DNA from: Truepera radiovictrix DSM 17093
Lineage (GTDB): Bacteria; Deinococcota; Deinococci; Deinococcales; Trueperaceae
Reading direction: 5' to 3'
DNA length: 64,000 nt
NCBI RefSeq assembly: GCF_000092425.1
Contig: NC_014221.1
Coordinates: forward strand, 3,196,399 to 3,260,398
Positions 16,760 through 26,056 of the stretch are shown one piece after another. The notes below the pieces were generated by a model. The model was not told the DNA's origin. It did no database searches and saw only the letters and a list, made by a program, of their open reading frames with translations. How positions within the stretch are numbered: the first letter of the stretch is position 1; each line of letters begins with the position of its first letter. Made by a program: the position numbers and the translations under genes.

Positions 16760-18403
16760 CTACGACGGCCTCGAGCGCGCCTTGACCGGCTGGGCCGCGG
16801 TGGGTGGCGGGAGCGGTGCGACCACGAGCGGGTCGTCTTGCAGCTCCCCTTCGTAGGCGTAGCGGTAGCTCGCTGCGCGCGCGCGGGCACCGGTACCGCG
16901 CGGGACAAAGGTCGCGGCGATCCCGAAGATGCGCACGCCGCTACGCTGTAGCAGCTCGACCGCGTCGGTAAGCGCCTGCGGGTCGGTCTCCTGCAGGCTC
17001 GCGACCAGGACCGTTCCGGTGCATAGGGGCGCGATGGTGAGCGTGTCCGCGACGTCCAACAGGGGCGCCGAGTCGATGACGATGACGTCGTAGTCCTGCT
17101 GCCAGCTCTCCAAGCAGCTCGGGAACCCCAGGCTGAGGAGCTCCGTGGGCGACGGCGCGGCGCGGAAGGTCGGGATGATGTCGAGCGTCTGAGCGAGGTT
17201 GACCCCGACGTGCGCGGCCTCGTAGCTCCCGTGGGGGTTCTCGAGGTGGGTGCGCAGCGGCATGTGGCGTTTGTCGTCTAAGTTGTACTCGCGGGCGATC
17301 ACCGGTTTGCGCAGGTCGGCGTCGACTAGAAGCGTGCGGTAGTTTGCGCGGGTAAAGGACTCGGCGAGGCTGATCGCGACGCTCGACTTGCCCTCGCCGT
17401 GGTGCGGGCTGGTTACCAAGATCACCTTGGGGTGCACCTTGGGGGTCGCCAAGAGCAGGTTGGTCCGCAGGTACCCCGACGCCTCGCGCGGCAGCCGGCG
17501 CGTCTTTTTGGGCGACTTGGCGAACTCGGCGAGGATCGGCAAACCGCTGACCGCCTCGAGGTCCTCGACGCTGCGCAGCCGCGTGTCGAGCAGGTTGCGT
17601 AGCAGCAGGATGCCGTAGCCGAGGACGAAGCCCAAAAAGCCGGCGATCACGGCGTCTAGCGGCGGGCGCGGCGACACGGGGCGCAGGGGCGGAACCGCCG
17701 CTTGGATCACGCTGAGGCGGCTTGTGGCGGTGCCGATATTCGCCTCCGCCTCGTCGCGGTTGGCGAGCTGGTTGTTAAGGCGGTTTTGCAGACGCCCGAT
17801 CTGGTCGGGGGGCGCACCCTCGGCCTGCAGGCGCGCGATCTCGGCTTGGGTGTTGGCGATGCTGCGGTCGAGCTGCGCGATGCTCTGGGCGAGGGCGTTT
17901 TCGGCGCGCAGCAGGTCCCACTCGATGAGCGAGCGGGCGAGCGCGTTGGCGAGCGCCGCCGAGCCCTCGGCGCTGCCCTCTTCGACTTGCAAGATGAGCT
18001 GGCTCGAGTCGCGCGCCGCCGCGCTCTCGCGTGGTAGCGCGGCGGTGCGGTTACGCACCCCCTGCACCTGCTGCGGCGTGACGGTTTCGGCCCCTAGCGC
18101 GACGAGCGCCTCCTCGATCACCTCGCTGCTCTCGGCGGCGGTCGCGTACGCGCTCGCGTCAAGGGGTGGGGCGACGATCACAGGGGCGCTAAAGGCGCCC
18201 AGGTTGAGGTCGCCGCGCGTAATCAGCAGCGTCGTCTCGGCGCGGTAGAGGGGCTCCCGGAGGCCGCTCAGGACGTAGGCGAGCCCAGCCCCCAAAGCGG
18301 CGAGCAGCAGCGCGAGCAGAAACCCGCGCCGCAAAAAGCGGAAGACGTCACCTAAGCTGACACTAATCTCTTGTTGCATCCTCGTCCCATTCCACCTGAT
18401 CAT
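16760..18403 (-). CDS. Wzc-like chain-length regulator/tyrosine autokinase
   Basis: A 547-residue polysaccharide co-polymerase fused to a BY-kinase. Two membrane segments (about 25-47 and 250-268) flank a periplasmic Wzz-like region with a coiled coil (about 160-230). The cytoplasmic kinase has Walker A (SPHHGEGKSS, 332-341), Walker A' (LLVDADLRKP, 358-367) and Walker B (VIVIDSAPLLD, 440-450). The tail has only three clustered tyrosines (Y513, Y515, Y517), the likely autophosphorylation sites. It is alone here: no wza, phosphatase or glycosyltransferases adjoin. Two starts are possible, 18403 or the ATG eight codons later. Expected role: export or length control of a capsule or exopolysaccharide. 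Confidence 0.88.
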   Translation of the reverse strand: MIRWNGTRMQQEISVSLGDVFRFLRRGFLLALLLAALGAGLAYVLSGLREPLYRAETTLLITRGDLNLGAFSAPVIVAPPLDASAYATAAESSEVIEEALVALGAETVTPQQVQGVRNRTAALPRESAAARDSSQLILQVEEGSAEGSAALANALARSLIEWDLLRAENALAQSIAQLDRSIANTQAEIARLQAEGAPPDQIGRLQNRLNNQLANRDEAEANIGTATSRLSVIQAAVPPLRPVSPRPPLDAVIAGFLGFVLGYGILLLRNLLDTRLRSVEDLEAVSGLPILAEFAKSPKKTRRLPREASGYLRTNLLLATPKVHPKVILVTSPHHGEGKSSVAISLAESFTRANYRTLLVDADLRKPVIAREYNLDDKRHMPLRTHLENPHGSYEAAHVGVNLAQTLDIIPTFRAAPSPTELLSLGFPSCLESWQQDYDVIVIDSAPLLDVADTLTIAPLCTGTVLVASLQETDPQALTDAVELLQRSGVRIFGIAATFVPRGTGARARAASYRYAYEGELQDDPLVVAPLPPPTAAQPVKARSRPS

Positions 18404-18756
18404 CAGGCTCTAGCGACCGCACCGACGTGTACCAAGGCGTTCTGGCCACGTTCGCTATCATCCCCGCGTCATCCCCGCCTCGGCGCGCCCCGCTCTCCTG
18501 TGGACGCGACGCTTGGGTTCCCGAGCACCCACAGACGCCTCTAGGCTAATGGCTGCCGCCCCGCTAGGGGCATGGCGCACTCTAACAGATTCGTACCGGG
18601 TCACTCTGCGCAGATTTCACATACGCCCGCCTTGACGCGCGCCTCGGGTGCACCCAGCTCCTTGGAAGCGCCTGCGGCCTCGAGGCCGCAGGCGCGGCTG
18701 GTACTTTTGTTTACCACGCGAGGATGAGAGCGCGCGTAACGCCCGACGCAGGGGCG
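18404..18756. other. Intergenic region between the tyrosine kinase and miaA genes
   Basis: Holds the kinase promoter region on the minus strand (a TAGAGT near 18587 is a possible -10), the perfect palindrome at 18668-18695 and the miaA hairpin at 18734-18762. No coding potential was recognised. Confidence 0.4.
18668..18695. repeat. Perfect 28-bp palindrome
   Basis: GCGCCTGCGGCCTC followed directly by its exact reverse complement. Fifteen bases later the plus strand has TTTTGTTT. It may act as a transcription terminator or a protein-binding site. Confidence 0.7.
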
Positions 18757-18762
18757 TTACGC
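18734..18762 (-). terminator. Hairpin overlapping the miaA stop codon
   Basis: An 11-pair perfect stem (GCGTAACGCCC with GGGCGTTACGC) with a 7-base loop. The miaA stop TAA lies within one arm. No T run follows on the minus strand. Confidence 0.6.
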
Positions 18763-19674
18763 GTCCTTACGCAGCCACGCCGACAGCTCCTCGAGCAGCG
18801 CCCCCCCCTCGTCACCCCCGACCTCCCGAAGGTGCGCCCTTGGCTCCTTGCGAAACCACGTCCGCTGGCGCTTGGCGTAGCGCAAGGTGGCGCTAAGCAC
18901 CGCCTGCCGCGCCTCCGCTAACGACGCGCGGCCCTCTAGGTGGGCGCGCACCTCCTTGTAGCCGATCGCCTGCAGCGCGGTCGTCGCCCCGGGATAGCGC
19001 GCCAAGAGCCGCGCAACCTCCGCGACAAGCCCCGCGCGAAACATCGCCTCGGTGCGGCGCTCGATCGCGCGCGCGAGCGCCGCCGGCTCCGGCAGCAAGA
19101 CCCATTTGCGGTACGTAAAGCGTGGCGGGGAGGGCGGAAAATCGGCGGGGGAGCGGCCGGTGCGGTGCCAGACCTCGAGCGCGCGCACGACGCGGCGCGG
19201 GTTGCGCTGCGCCCGCAGCGCGTCACGCGGGCTGCGCGCCGCGAGTTCGCGCTCGAGCTCGGCGAGCCCTTCGCGCGCCAAGCGCTCCCAGAGGGGGTGC
19301 TGCACCGCCGGGTCGGCCGGGGGAACGGTCGGCAACCCCTCGGAGAGCGCTCGGATGTAAAACCCCGTCCCGCCGACGACGAGCGGTAGCGCGCCGCGCG
19401 CCAACACCTCGGTGATCGCCGCCTCCGCCAACGTGACAAAGGTCGCGACGTCGAAGGGTTCGTCCGGTGCGACGACGTCGATGAGGTGGTGCGGCACCCT
19501 CCGGCGCTCTTCCGGCGAGGGTTTGGCCGTCCCGATGTCCATCCCCCGGTACACCATCATGGCATCGGCGGAGATGATCTCGAGCGGCTGGCGCTCGGCG
19601 AGGCGCAGCGCGAGCGCGCTTTTGCCCGACGCCGTCGGACCGGCGAGCACGGGGATAGACGGGGGCCGCTGCAC
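18757..19674 (-). CDS. miaA: tRNA dimethylallyltransferase
   Basis: A 305-residue enzyme that transfers a dimethylallyl group to A37 of tRNAs reading UNN codons. The Walker A loop is GPTASGKS (12-19). The family segments [35 protein letters not shown] and [12 protein letters not shown] all follow in order, and the C-terminal IGYKEV block is present. Length is normal. It starts with GTG at 19674, six bases after a TATCGT -10 box, so it is probably leaderless. The neighbouring hsp20 gene is divergent from the same intergenic space. Confidence 0.96.
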   Translation of the reverse strand: MQRPPSIPVLAGPTASGKSALALRLAERQPLEIISADAMMVYRGMDIGTAKPSPEERRRVPHHLIDVVAPDEPFDVATFVTLAEAAITEVLARGALPLVVGGTGFYIRALSEGLPTVPPADPAVQHPLWERLAREGLAELERELAARSPRDALRAQRNPRRVVRALEVWHRTGRSPADFPPSPPRFTYRKWVLLPEPAALARAIERRTEAMFRAGLVAEVARLLARYPGATTALQAIGYKEVRAHLEGRASLAEARQAVLSATLRYAKRQRTWFRKEPRAHLREVGGDEGGALLEELSAWLRKDA

Positions 19675-19680
19675 CCTCGT

Positions 19681-19686
19681 ACGATA
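19681..19686 (-). promoter_or_regulatory. -10 box of miaA (leaderless)
   Basis: TATCGT on the minus strand, six bases (ACGAGG) before the GTG at 19674. Confidence 0.5.
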
Positions 19687-19831
19687 CCAAGCCCCGCAGA
19701 ACGCCCCACCGCTCGGCGAACGCCACCCGGCACAGCCGAGCTGGGCGCGCTAGGTGCTGGACGCGAGGGTGCTAGACGGAGGGTGCTAGACGTCGGTGCG
19801 CTCGGGTGTAGCGCGTTTGTGACTGGGGGCG

Positions 19832-19860
19832 TTGTCAAGCCCGAGCCGCTGCTATAGACT
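19832..19860 (+). promoter_or_regulatory. Full promoter of the hsp20 gene (leaderless)
   Basis: TTGTCA at 19832-19837, 17 bases, TAGACT at 19855-19860, then seven bases to the ATG at 19868. This is the clearest -35/-10 pair among the leaderless genes of the window. Confidence 0.75.
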
Positions 19861-19867
19861 TCGCGCT

Positions 19868-20248
19868 ATGGAGTTGGACAAACGCGGGGGTACCGAGAGC
19901 GACCTGCAGCGGCTTTTTATCTTGCGTGAGCGCGTCAGCGAGCTCGCCGAGGGGCTCGAACCCGGCAGCCTCGAGCCGAGCGTCGACCTCATCGACACCG
20001 GCGACACCTACCGGCTCATCTTCGACTTGCCCGGCGTCTCCCAGGATGACCTCGAGATCGCCTTGCGCGGTCGCCAGCTGACCATCGCGGGCCTGCGCGA
20101 GAGCGGCGGCGAGCAGAACTTTCTCATGCGCGAGCGTCCGCGCGGGCACTTCCAGCGCTCGGTCGAGCTGCCCTCAGACGTCCTTTACGAGGAGAGCAAC
20201 GCGCAGCTGCGCGAAGGCCTGCTGATCTTACACCTGCCCAAAGCCTGA
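19868..20248 (+). CDS. Small heat-shock protein (Hsp20/alpha-crystallin)
   Basis: A 126-residue ATP-independent chaperone that holds unfolding proteins. The alpha-crystallin domain covers about residues 35-120, with the motifs RLIFDLPGVSQDDLEIALRG and FQRSVELPSDV. The final GLLILHLPK carries a variant of the A-x-x-x-G-L motif. N-terminal and C-terminal arms are short compared with typical members, and the usual IxI tail motif is missing, which may limit oligomer size. The promoter resembles a housekeeping type; no CIRCE element was seen. Confidence 0.9.
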   Translation: MELDKRGGTESDLQRLFILRERVSELAEGLEPGSLEPSVDLIDTGDTYRLIFDLPGVSQDDLEIALRGRQLTIAGLRESGGEQNFLMRERPRGHFQRSVELPSDVLYEESNAQLREGLLILHLPKA

Positions 20249-20282
20249 CCCCGCCCCTTTTAGCGTCCCCAAACCCTCAGCG

Positions 20283-21182
20283 CTACTCCCCCGCCTCGCC
20301 GGCCCCCTCCGCAGCGGGCGCCACTGCGCCGGCTCCCCCCACGCCGTCTTCGAGCGTCAGCGTCGCCCGGACGCTGCCGCGCACCACGACATCGTTGCTT
20401 TCAAGGTCGTACACCAAGACCTCGCCGGAGACCTCGCCCTCGGCGTCGCGGCTGCGCGCGGGCGAGCCGCGCAGCACGGCCACGCCCGCCTGTTCGTCGA
20501 GCTCGAGCTCGTCCGCTTCGCTGACGCGCCCCTCCGCTTCGACGCGCACGCCGCCGCGGAGCGTCTGCAGCTCGTCGTCGACGTTAAAGAGCAGGGCGTT
20601 CGAGGAGGCTTGCAGCGCCGGCGCCTCCCCCGCCGCGCGGCGCTCGAGCGCGATAGGCCCTCGCATCTCACCGATGCCCGACGCGTTGTCGTAGCGCAGC
20701 GCCCCCCCCTGCACCGTGGTGCGGCCCTCGCGCAGCGTCACCCGGTCCTCGGGGTTGCGCACCAGGTTGTCGGGGCAGAGGGTCTCGGGGTTGAGCTCTA
20801 AAGAGCCGCCGAAAAAGTCGAGGACCGCCTCGTCTTGCGCGTCCCCGCCTTCGGTGGTGCGCTCAGAGCGCGGCTGCTCGCGCAAGACGACGCGCGAGCT
20901 GATGCGCAGCTCGCCGACTGTCGTCTCGATCAGCTTGGGTTCGGGGGCGTAGTAGAAGGAGAGGTCGAAGCCGTCGCGGCAGTTACCGCCGCGCGGGATG
21001 GCGATCCCCCCCTCCGCGTCCGTCGCGGTCTGCTGCACCACGATGGTGCGGTCGCCGCGGCGCAGCTCGAACGAGGGCAGGTTGGCGTCAAGCGGCGCTG
21101 CCCCCCCCGGTGCGGCGCTCACGAGGGCGCCCGACAGGGCGAGGCCAACGGCGGCGGGGGCGAAGCGCCTGGGGGGACGCAT
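20283..21182 (-). CDS. LptA/OstA-like periplasmic protein (second copy)
   Basis: A 299-residue exported protein. The signal peptide covers about residues 1-28 (AAVGLALSGALVSAAPGGAA). The body is built of repeated short beta-strands with the OstA/LptA pattern, alternating charged and hydrophobic residues in segments such as GGALRYDNASGIGEMRGPI and ARSRDAEGEVSGEVLVYD. Two cysteines (in GGNCRDGF and ETLCPDN) could form a disulfide. The tail is Ala/Gly/Glu-rich. It starts five bases after the stop of the larger LptA-like gene, in the same lptC-led operon. The domain call is by pattern rather than by a fixed motif. Confidence 0.75.
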   Translation of the reverse strand: MRPPRRFAPAAVGLALSGALVSAAPGGAAPLDANLPSFELRRGDRTIVVQQTATDAEGGIAIPRGGNCRDGFDLSFYYAPEPKLIETTVGELRISSRVVLREQPRSERTTEGGDAQDEAVLDFFGGSLELNPETLCPDNLVRNPEDRVTLREGRTTVQGGALRYDNASGIGEMRGPIALERRAAGEAPALQASSNALLFNVDDELQTLRGGVRVEAEGRVSEADELELDEQAGVAVLRGSPARSRDAEGEVSGEVLVYDLESNDVVVRGSVRATLTLEDGVGGAGAVAPAAEGAGEAGE

Positions 21183-21187
21183 GCGCC

Positions 21188-22270
21188 TCAGCCCGCACCC
21201 CCCGCACCTTCGGCGTCGCCTTCCACTTCGGAAGAGAGGTCAAAGGCGCTGACATCAAAGCTCGGCTCCGTACCGCTCAGCTGCCGCACCGCGTTGATGT
21301 CGGTGCGCTGCTCGAGCCGCCCCCCCGTGACGCGCGACCCGAAGGCCTCGTCGACCGAGACCGCCGGGTTGCCGATCACCTCGGCGCGGGAGGCCGCGTC
21401 GTCGTAAAAGACCAAGTCGCCCGTGGTGGTGGTGTCGCCGTCGACGATGGTGACGTTGCCGACGCCCAAGAGCGTGTCCTCGGCCGTCAGCACCCGCACC
21501 TCGTCGGCGGTGATAGTTAAAAAGGTGCCGTCGTCGTTTTCGCGCTGCACCGTCACCTGGCCCCCCGCGCTCGCGAGCACCGCGAGGTCGCGCCCCTCCT
21601 CGAAGATGAGCTCCTCCGCCTCGGCCCCCTGGTTGCCGCTCGTCAGGGTGACGTTGCCGCGGCTCACGCTGGTGTCGGTGTCGACGTCGAAGGTCACCTC
21701 GTCGGTAAAGATGACGACCTCGTCGTCCTCTTCGGTCTCGGGGGTGACGATGATCTCCGTACGCTCGGGCATCACGCCGCGACCCGTGGCCTCACTGTAG
21801 TGCAGCGCCTCCCCCGTCGCCGTCAGCCGCCCCCGCTCGACCCGCACGCCGCCGTCAAAGCTCGCTTCGCGCTGCCCCTCGGCTTCGCCGATGAGCACCC
21901 CTTCGGGCGCGCGCAGCTCGCCGCGCTGGGTGTAGATCGTCAGGTTAGACACCTGGGCGACGATGCCGTCTGGCTCCGGGTGCTCGTAGAGGTAGGGGCC
22001 GTAGCGCAAGTCCGGGCTGCTCCGCGTACCGCCGTCGTAGGTGATGGTGATAAGGCGCCCCGCCGCTGGGGTTTCGGCGTCCGTGGGGGCGCTCGTAAGC
22101 GGCGCGCCGCCCGTCTGAGCCCCCCCTACCGGCGCCCCACCCGTCTGCGCCCCACCCGTCTCGGCGCCCCCCGTGGGTTGGGCGTACGTCAGCGTCCACA
22201 CCACCCCCCCAGCGATGAAGAGGAGACCGAAGGGTCGAGGGCGAAAGAGGCTGCGGTTGGCGTGGGGCAT
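21188..22270 (-). CDS. LptA/OstA-like periplasmic protein (first copy)
   Basis: A 360-residue protein with an N-terminal membrane/signal segment (about 12-30), then a low-complexity TGGA-type repeat (residues 33-57) and an OstA-like beta-jellyroll region. The latter is shown by repeated strands such as RLTATGEALHYSEATGRGVM, VTFDVDTDTSVSRGNVTLTSG and TTTTGDLVFYDDAASRAEVIG. These are characteristic of LptA-type bridge proteins that carry lipopolysaccharide or other envelope lipids across the periplasm. It lies between LptC-like and second LptA-like genes. The lipid carried is unknown. Confidence 0.78.
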   Translation of the reverse strand: MPHANRSLFRPRPFGLLFIAGGVVWTLTYAQPTGGAETGGAQTGGAPVGGAQTGGAPLTSAPTDAETPAAGRLITITYDGGTRSSPDLRYGPYLYEHPEPDGIVAQVSNLTIYTQRGELRAPEGVLIGEAEGQREASFDGGVRVERGRLTATGEALHYSEATGRGVMPERTEIIVTPETEEDDEVVIFTDEVTFDVDTDTSVSRGNVTLTSGNQGAEAEELIFEEGRDLAVLASAGGQVTVQRENDDGTFLTITADEVRVLTAEDTLLGVGNVTIVDGDTTTTGDLVFYDDAASRAEVIGNPAVSVDEAFGSRVTGGRLEQRTDINAVRQLSGTEPSFDVSAFDLSSEVEGDAEGAGGAG

Positions 22271-22323
22271 ACGGGGCTCCTTTAGGGTGGCGTCAGGTTG
22301 GTCGACGGCTCTTTACGAGCGCG

Positions 22324-22890
22324 TCACTCGCCGCGGCTCGGCGCCTGGCGGTCGCGAAAGGCGTCACGGTTCTGGGTTCCCTCACCGCCGGAGGTGAACT
22401 CGGTGAGGTCGAAGTTCATCCCGGCGTTGGCCGACACGCTCTCGATGTCGCGGCCGGAGATGCTCAAAAGGGGCGCCTCGAAGCGGCCGCGCGCCTGGTC
22501 GATAAGCACCGGCACGCCGTTTTGCCCGCGCATGTCGAGCGTCCACTCGGCGTCGAGGATAAAGACCACGACGTGATCGCTGAGGAGGTTGTCCTGCACG
22601 TCGATGACGACCCGGTCGGCCTCGAGCGTAAAGTCGGTCTCGTCACCAAGACGCCGCTCGGCGTCTCGGATCGTGTGGAGCGTGGTCTCGCCGATGTCGG
22701 GCTCGTATTCGACCCGCTCGGCGCTAAAGTGCCAGACCGCCTCGGGGTCAGCTTGCGGGTAGAGCGTCAGGCGCGCGTTGGTAAGGGCGACCGTACCCGC
22801 CGGAACCGTGCGCTCGCGCTGCGGCAACAACGAGAGGACGACGAGCCCTACGACCGTTACCGACAGGGCGAGGAGCGCAAGCCGAAACAC
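22324..22890 (-). CDS. lptC: LptC-like periplasmic protein
   Basis: A 188-residue protein with one N-terminal membrane anchor (LALLALSVTVVGLVVLSLL) and an LptC-type beta domain. Tell-tale segments are VWHFSAERVEYEPDIGETTLH, FTLEADRVVIDVQDNLLSDHVVVF and a final strand region. In Gram-negatives LptC links the LptBFG transporter to LptA. It starts with GTG at 22890, six bases after TAGATT, so it is probably leaderless and heads the three-gene unit. The cytoplasmic and membrane parts (LptB, LptF/G) are not in the window. Confidence 0.78.
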   Translation of the reverse strand: MFRLALLALSVTVVGLVVLSLLPQRERTVPAGTVALTNARLTLYPQADPEAVWHFSAERVEYEPDIGETTLHTIRDAERRLGDETDFTLEADRVVIDVQDNLLSDHVVVFILDAEWTLDMRGQNGVPVLIDQARGRFEAPLLSISGRDIESVSANAGMNFDLTEFTSGGEGTQNRDAFRDRQAPSRGE

Positions 22891-22896
22891 GCCCCC

Positions 22897-22902
22897 AATC
22901 TA
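22897..22902 (-). promoter_or_regulatory. -10 box of the lptC-like operon (leaderless)
   Basis: TAGATT on the minus strand, six bases (GGGGGC) before the GTG at 22890. Confidence 0.55.
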
Positions 22903-23045
22903 TCAGCCCGGGGGGGTGAGAAGCGTGATGCACGCGTAAAGGGGCGCCAAGACCCCCACACGCACGCCGGCGCGCTAAGACGGGGCCCAAGGGGTAAGGC
23001 CCGGGCGCGTCGGCTCCTAAAAGACTGCTTAAAGGCGCGCTTTAT

Positions 23046-23053
23046 GCTATACT
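23046..23053 (+). promoter_or_regulatory. Extended -10 promoter upstream of rpoD
   Basis: The plus strand reads TGCTATACT, that is a TG motif one base before a TATACT box. No good -35 box is present, as is common for extended -10 promoters. Confidence 0.55.
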
Positions 23054-23311
23054 TGACACTTGGCGCGGCGTGAAACCGGGTCGCGCACGGGTGACCAGAG
23101 GGAGGTTGCAGCCTTTTTCGCGTACCGTTTTGCCTCAGCCCTTGCCCAACGCCACCCTGGCAACTTCTGCACTCACGCCGCAGGGCCAGCTCGAATGTAA
23201 CACGACGTCATGGTGCATAGCTACCCACGCTAAAACCGCACAACGCCGCTCTCAGGGCTCTGCCCAGAATAGCGCCCTTGGGACTTAGGCTACCGGCGCC
23301 ACCACGCGCGC

Positions 23312-23343
23312 CCACACGACCACACGACCACACGACCACACGA
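23312..23343. repeat. Four tandem copies of an 8-bp repeat in the rpoD leader
   Basis: CCACACGA is repeated four times without a gap, ending 21 bases before the rpoD ATG. The spacing puts it directly upstream of the AAGGAG ribosome-binding site. Confidence 0.85.
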
Positions 23344-23364
23344 TCCGCAAGGTAAGGAGACGCG

Positions 23365-24705
<1,341 letters not shown>

Positions 24706-24747
24706 CGCTCTCACTTCGCCCCGCCTGCTGACGGCGAGGCCCAGAAC

Positions 24748-24777
24748 AAAACGGGCGAGCTAAAGCTCGCCCGTTTT
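24748..24777. terminator. Bidirectional terminator between rpoD and greA
   Basis: A 13-pair perfect stem (AAAACGGGCGAGC and GCTCGCCCGTTTT) with a TAAA loop, between the convergent ends of rpoD and greA. Both strands end in TTTT. Confidence 0.92.
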
Positions 24778-24794
24778 GCGTGCGCGCCCCAGCG

Positions 24795-25271
24795 CTACTC
24801 GAAACCGACCTCGACCACCGTGTACTCGCTCCGGGTACGGCCGAGCGCCAAGTTGACCTTGTCGCCGACGCGCTTGCCGAGGAGCTCACGGCCCAAGGGC
24901 GACTCGTCGGAGATGCGGTTTTCAAAGATGTCCGCTTCGTGCGTGCCCACGAGGTAGAAGGTCGTCTGCTGGCCGCTCTCGTCCTCGAGCGTCAAACTCG
25001 CGCCGAGGCGCGCGACCGCCAGCTCCCCCTCCTGGTTCTCGACGACCACCGCGCGGTGCAAGATCTCTTCGAGGTCGGCGATGCGCGCCTCGTTGGCGCT
25101 CTGCTCCATGCGCGCTTCGTCGTAGGCGGCGCTCTCGCGAAGGTCGCCGTCGGCAATCGCGGTGCCCATGTTTTCAGCGATCTGCTGGCGCTTGACCTCG
25201 ACGAGGTAGCGCAGCTCCTCTTTGATCTTCTCGTATCCCTGTGGGGTCAGGTACACCGGTTTTTTGGTCAC
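24795..25271 (-). CDS. greA: Transcription elongation factor GreA
   Basis: A 158-residue factor that rescues backtracked RNA polymerase by stimulating transcript cleavage. The N-terminal coiled coil has the catalytic acidic tip GDLRESAAYDEAR, matching the GreA pattern GDLSENAEY. The C-terminal FKBP-like domain shows ENRISDESPLGRELLGKRVGD. The GTG at 25271 is chosen because GGAGGT lies six bases upstream; the longer frame would run through the promoter. It sits back to back with the Gfh1-like gene, sharing a 280-base divergent region. Confidence 0.95.
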   Translation of the reverse strand: MTKKPVYLTPQGYEKIKEELRYLVEVKRQQIAENMGTAIADGDLRESAAYDEARMEQSANEARIADLEEILHRAVVVENQEGELAVARLGASLTLEDESGQQTTFYLVGTHEADIFENRISDESPLGRELLGKRVGDKVNLALGRTRSEYTVVEVGFE

Positions 25272-25335
25272 AGGGTCACCTCCTTGTGTGCCGCCCCCGC
25301 TGGCGCCCCCGTCGGGGCGGCTGTGGTAGCGGATC

Positions 25336-25341
25336 AGTATA
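25336..25341 (-). promoter_or_regulatory. -10 box of greA
   Basis: TATACT on the minus strand about 65 bases before the greA GTG, so unlike many neighbours greA has a conventional leader and ribosome-binding site. Confidence 0.5.
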
Positions 25342-25397
25342 CCCCACCGCCGGCGCCCCGACGCCGCCAAGGGTTTTCCCAACACCCCTAGCGGTTT

Positions 25398-25420
25398 GCG
25401 CTAGAATGGGTCGCTAGCGC
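25398..25420 (+). promoter_or_regulatory. Inverted repeat over the -10 box upstream of the Gfh1-like gene
   Basis: GCGCTAG and CTAGCGC are perfect 7-bp arms separated by 9 bases. The left arm overlaps a TAGAAT -10 box (25402-25407). It could be a repressor operator or a 5' hairpin. Confidence 0.45.
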
Positions 25421-25551
25421 GAAACCTAGAAGGGCTCGGGGTCACGGACGACAAGTGGGCATCTGCAGCACAGCTGCCTGGCGGTAGCGTGACGGGGGGC
25501 GCTAGGTCTAGGTCGCAAAGACGTCTAGCATTCGCGACATGAGGAGGCACG

Positions 25552-26016
25552 ATGACGCGAGAGGTTTACGTTACCCCCGAGGGGATGCGGCGGCTTCAGG
25601 CGACGCTCCAAGAGGAGTACAAGCGGCTCGAGGAGGCCACCCGCATCCTGCAGGAGCTGACCAGCTCGTCCGACGACTACGACGACTCGGGTCTCGAGGA
25701 CGCCAAACAGGAAAAAGCGCGGCTTGAGCGCCGCATCGACCAGCTCGAGGAGCAGCTGAGCCGCGCCGTGGTGATCGAGGAGCACGCCCGCACACAAGCG
25801 GATCTGGGCTCGATCGTCACGCTGCAAGGCGACGGCGAGGAGATCACCGTGCAGCTCGTCGCCCCCGTTGAAGCGGAGGTGATCAGCGAGGACATCCCGC
25901 ATATCTCCAACGAGTCGCCCCTAGGCAAGGCGCTGATGGGCCGCAAGGTCGGGGAGCGCTTCGAAGTCAAGCTGGGCCGGCGCACCGCCGCTTACACCGT
26001 GCAGAGCATCCGCTAG
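25552..26016 (+). CDS. Gre-factor homologue, Gfh1-like transcription inhibitor
   Basis: A 154-residue protein with the GreA fold: N-terminal coiled coil (about 10-75) and a C-terminal domain with ISNESPLGKALMGRKVGE. The coiled-coil tip differs from GreA. Instead of the GDLSENAEY catalytic pattern it has an acidic SSSDDYDDSGLED loop, as in Thermus Gfh1, which inhibits RNA polymerase rather than promoting cleavage. The ATG at 25552 has a GAGGAG site. It is divergent from greA, so the two opposing factors could be controlled together. Gfh1 activity is inferred from the tip sequence. Confidence 0.85.
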   Translation: MTREVYVTPEGMRRLQATLQEEYKRLEEATRILQELTSSSDDYDDSGLEDAKQEKARLERRIDQLEEQLSRAVVIEEHARTQADLGSIVTLQGDGEEITVQLVAPVEAEVISEDIPHISNESPLGKALMGRKVGERFEVKLGRRTAAYTVQSIR

Positions 26017-26043
26017 GCGCTTAGGGCGGTAACGGGGGCGGGA

Positions 26044-26049
26044 TAAACT
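26044..26049 (+). promoter_or_regulatory. -10 box of lysS (leaderless)
   Basis: TAAACT followed by seven bases and the ATG at 26057. Confidence 0.6.
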
Positions 26050-26056
26050 AGGCGCT

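Larger units (their letters stand above)
22891..23364. other. Long rpoD upstream region
   Basis: A 474-base stretch with no gene. It holds the lptC-like promoter at its left end, an extended -10 promoter at 23046-23053 and the octamer repeat at 23312-23343 just before the rpoD ribosome-binding site. If the promoter at 23046 serves rpoD, the leader would be about 300 bases. No known riboswitch or 6S RNA pattern was recognised. Confidence 0.4.

Noticed and set aside
23053-23058. TTGACA at the end of the rpoD upstream promoter as a -35 box
   Set aside because: No suitable -10 about 17 bases downstream (the sequence there is GC-rich).
22891-23364. 6S RNA, tmRNA, RNase P RNA or riboswitch in the long rpoD leader
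   Set aside because: None of the conserved sequence marks of these RNAs could be found on either strand.
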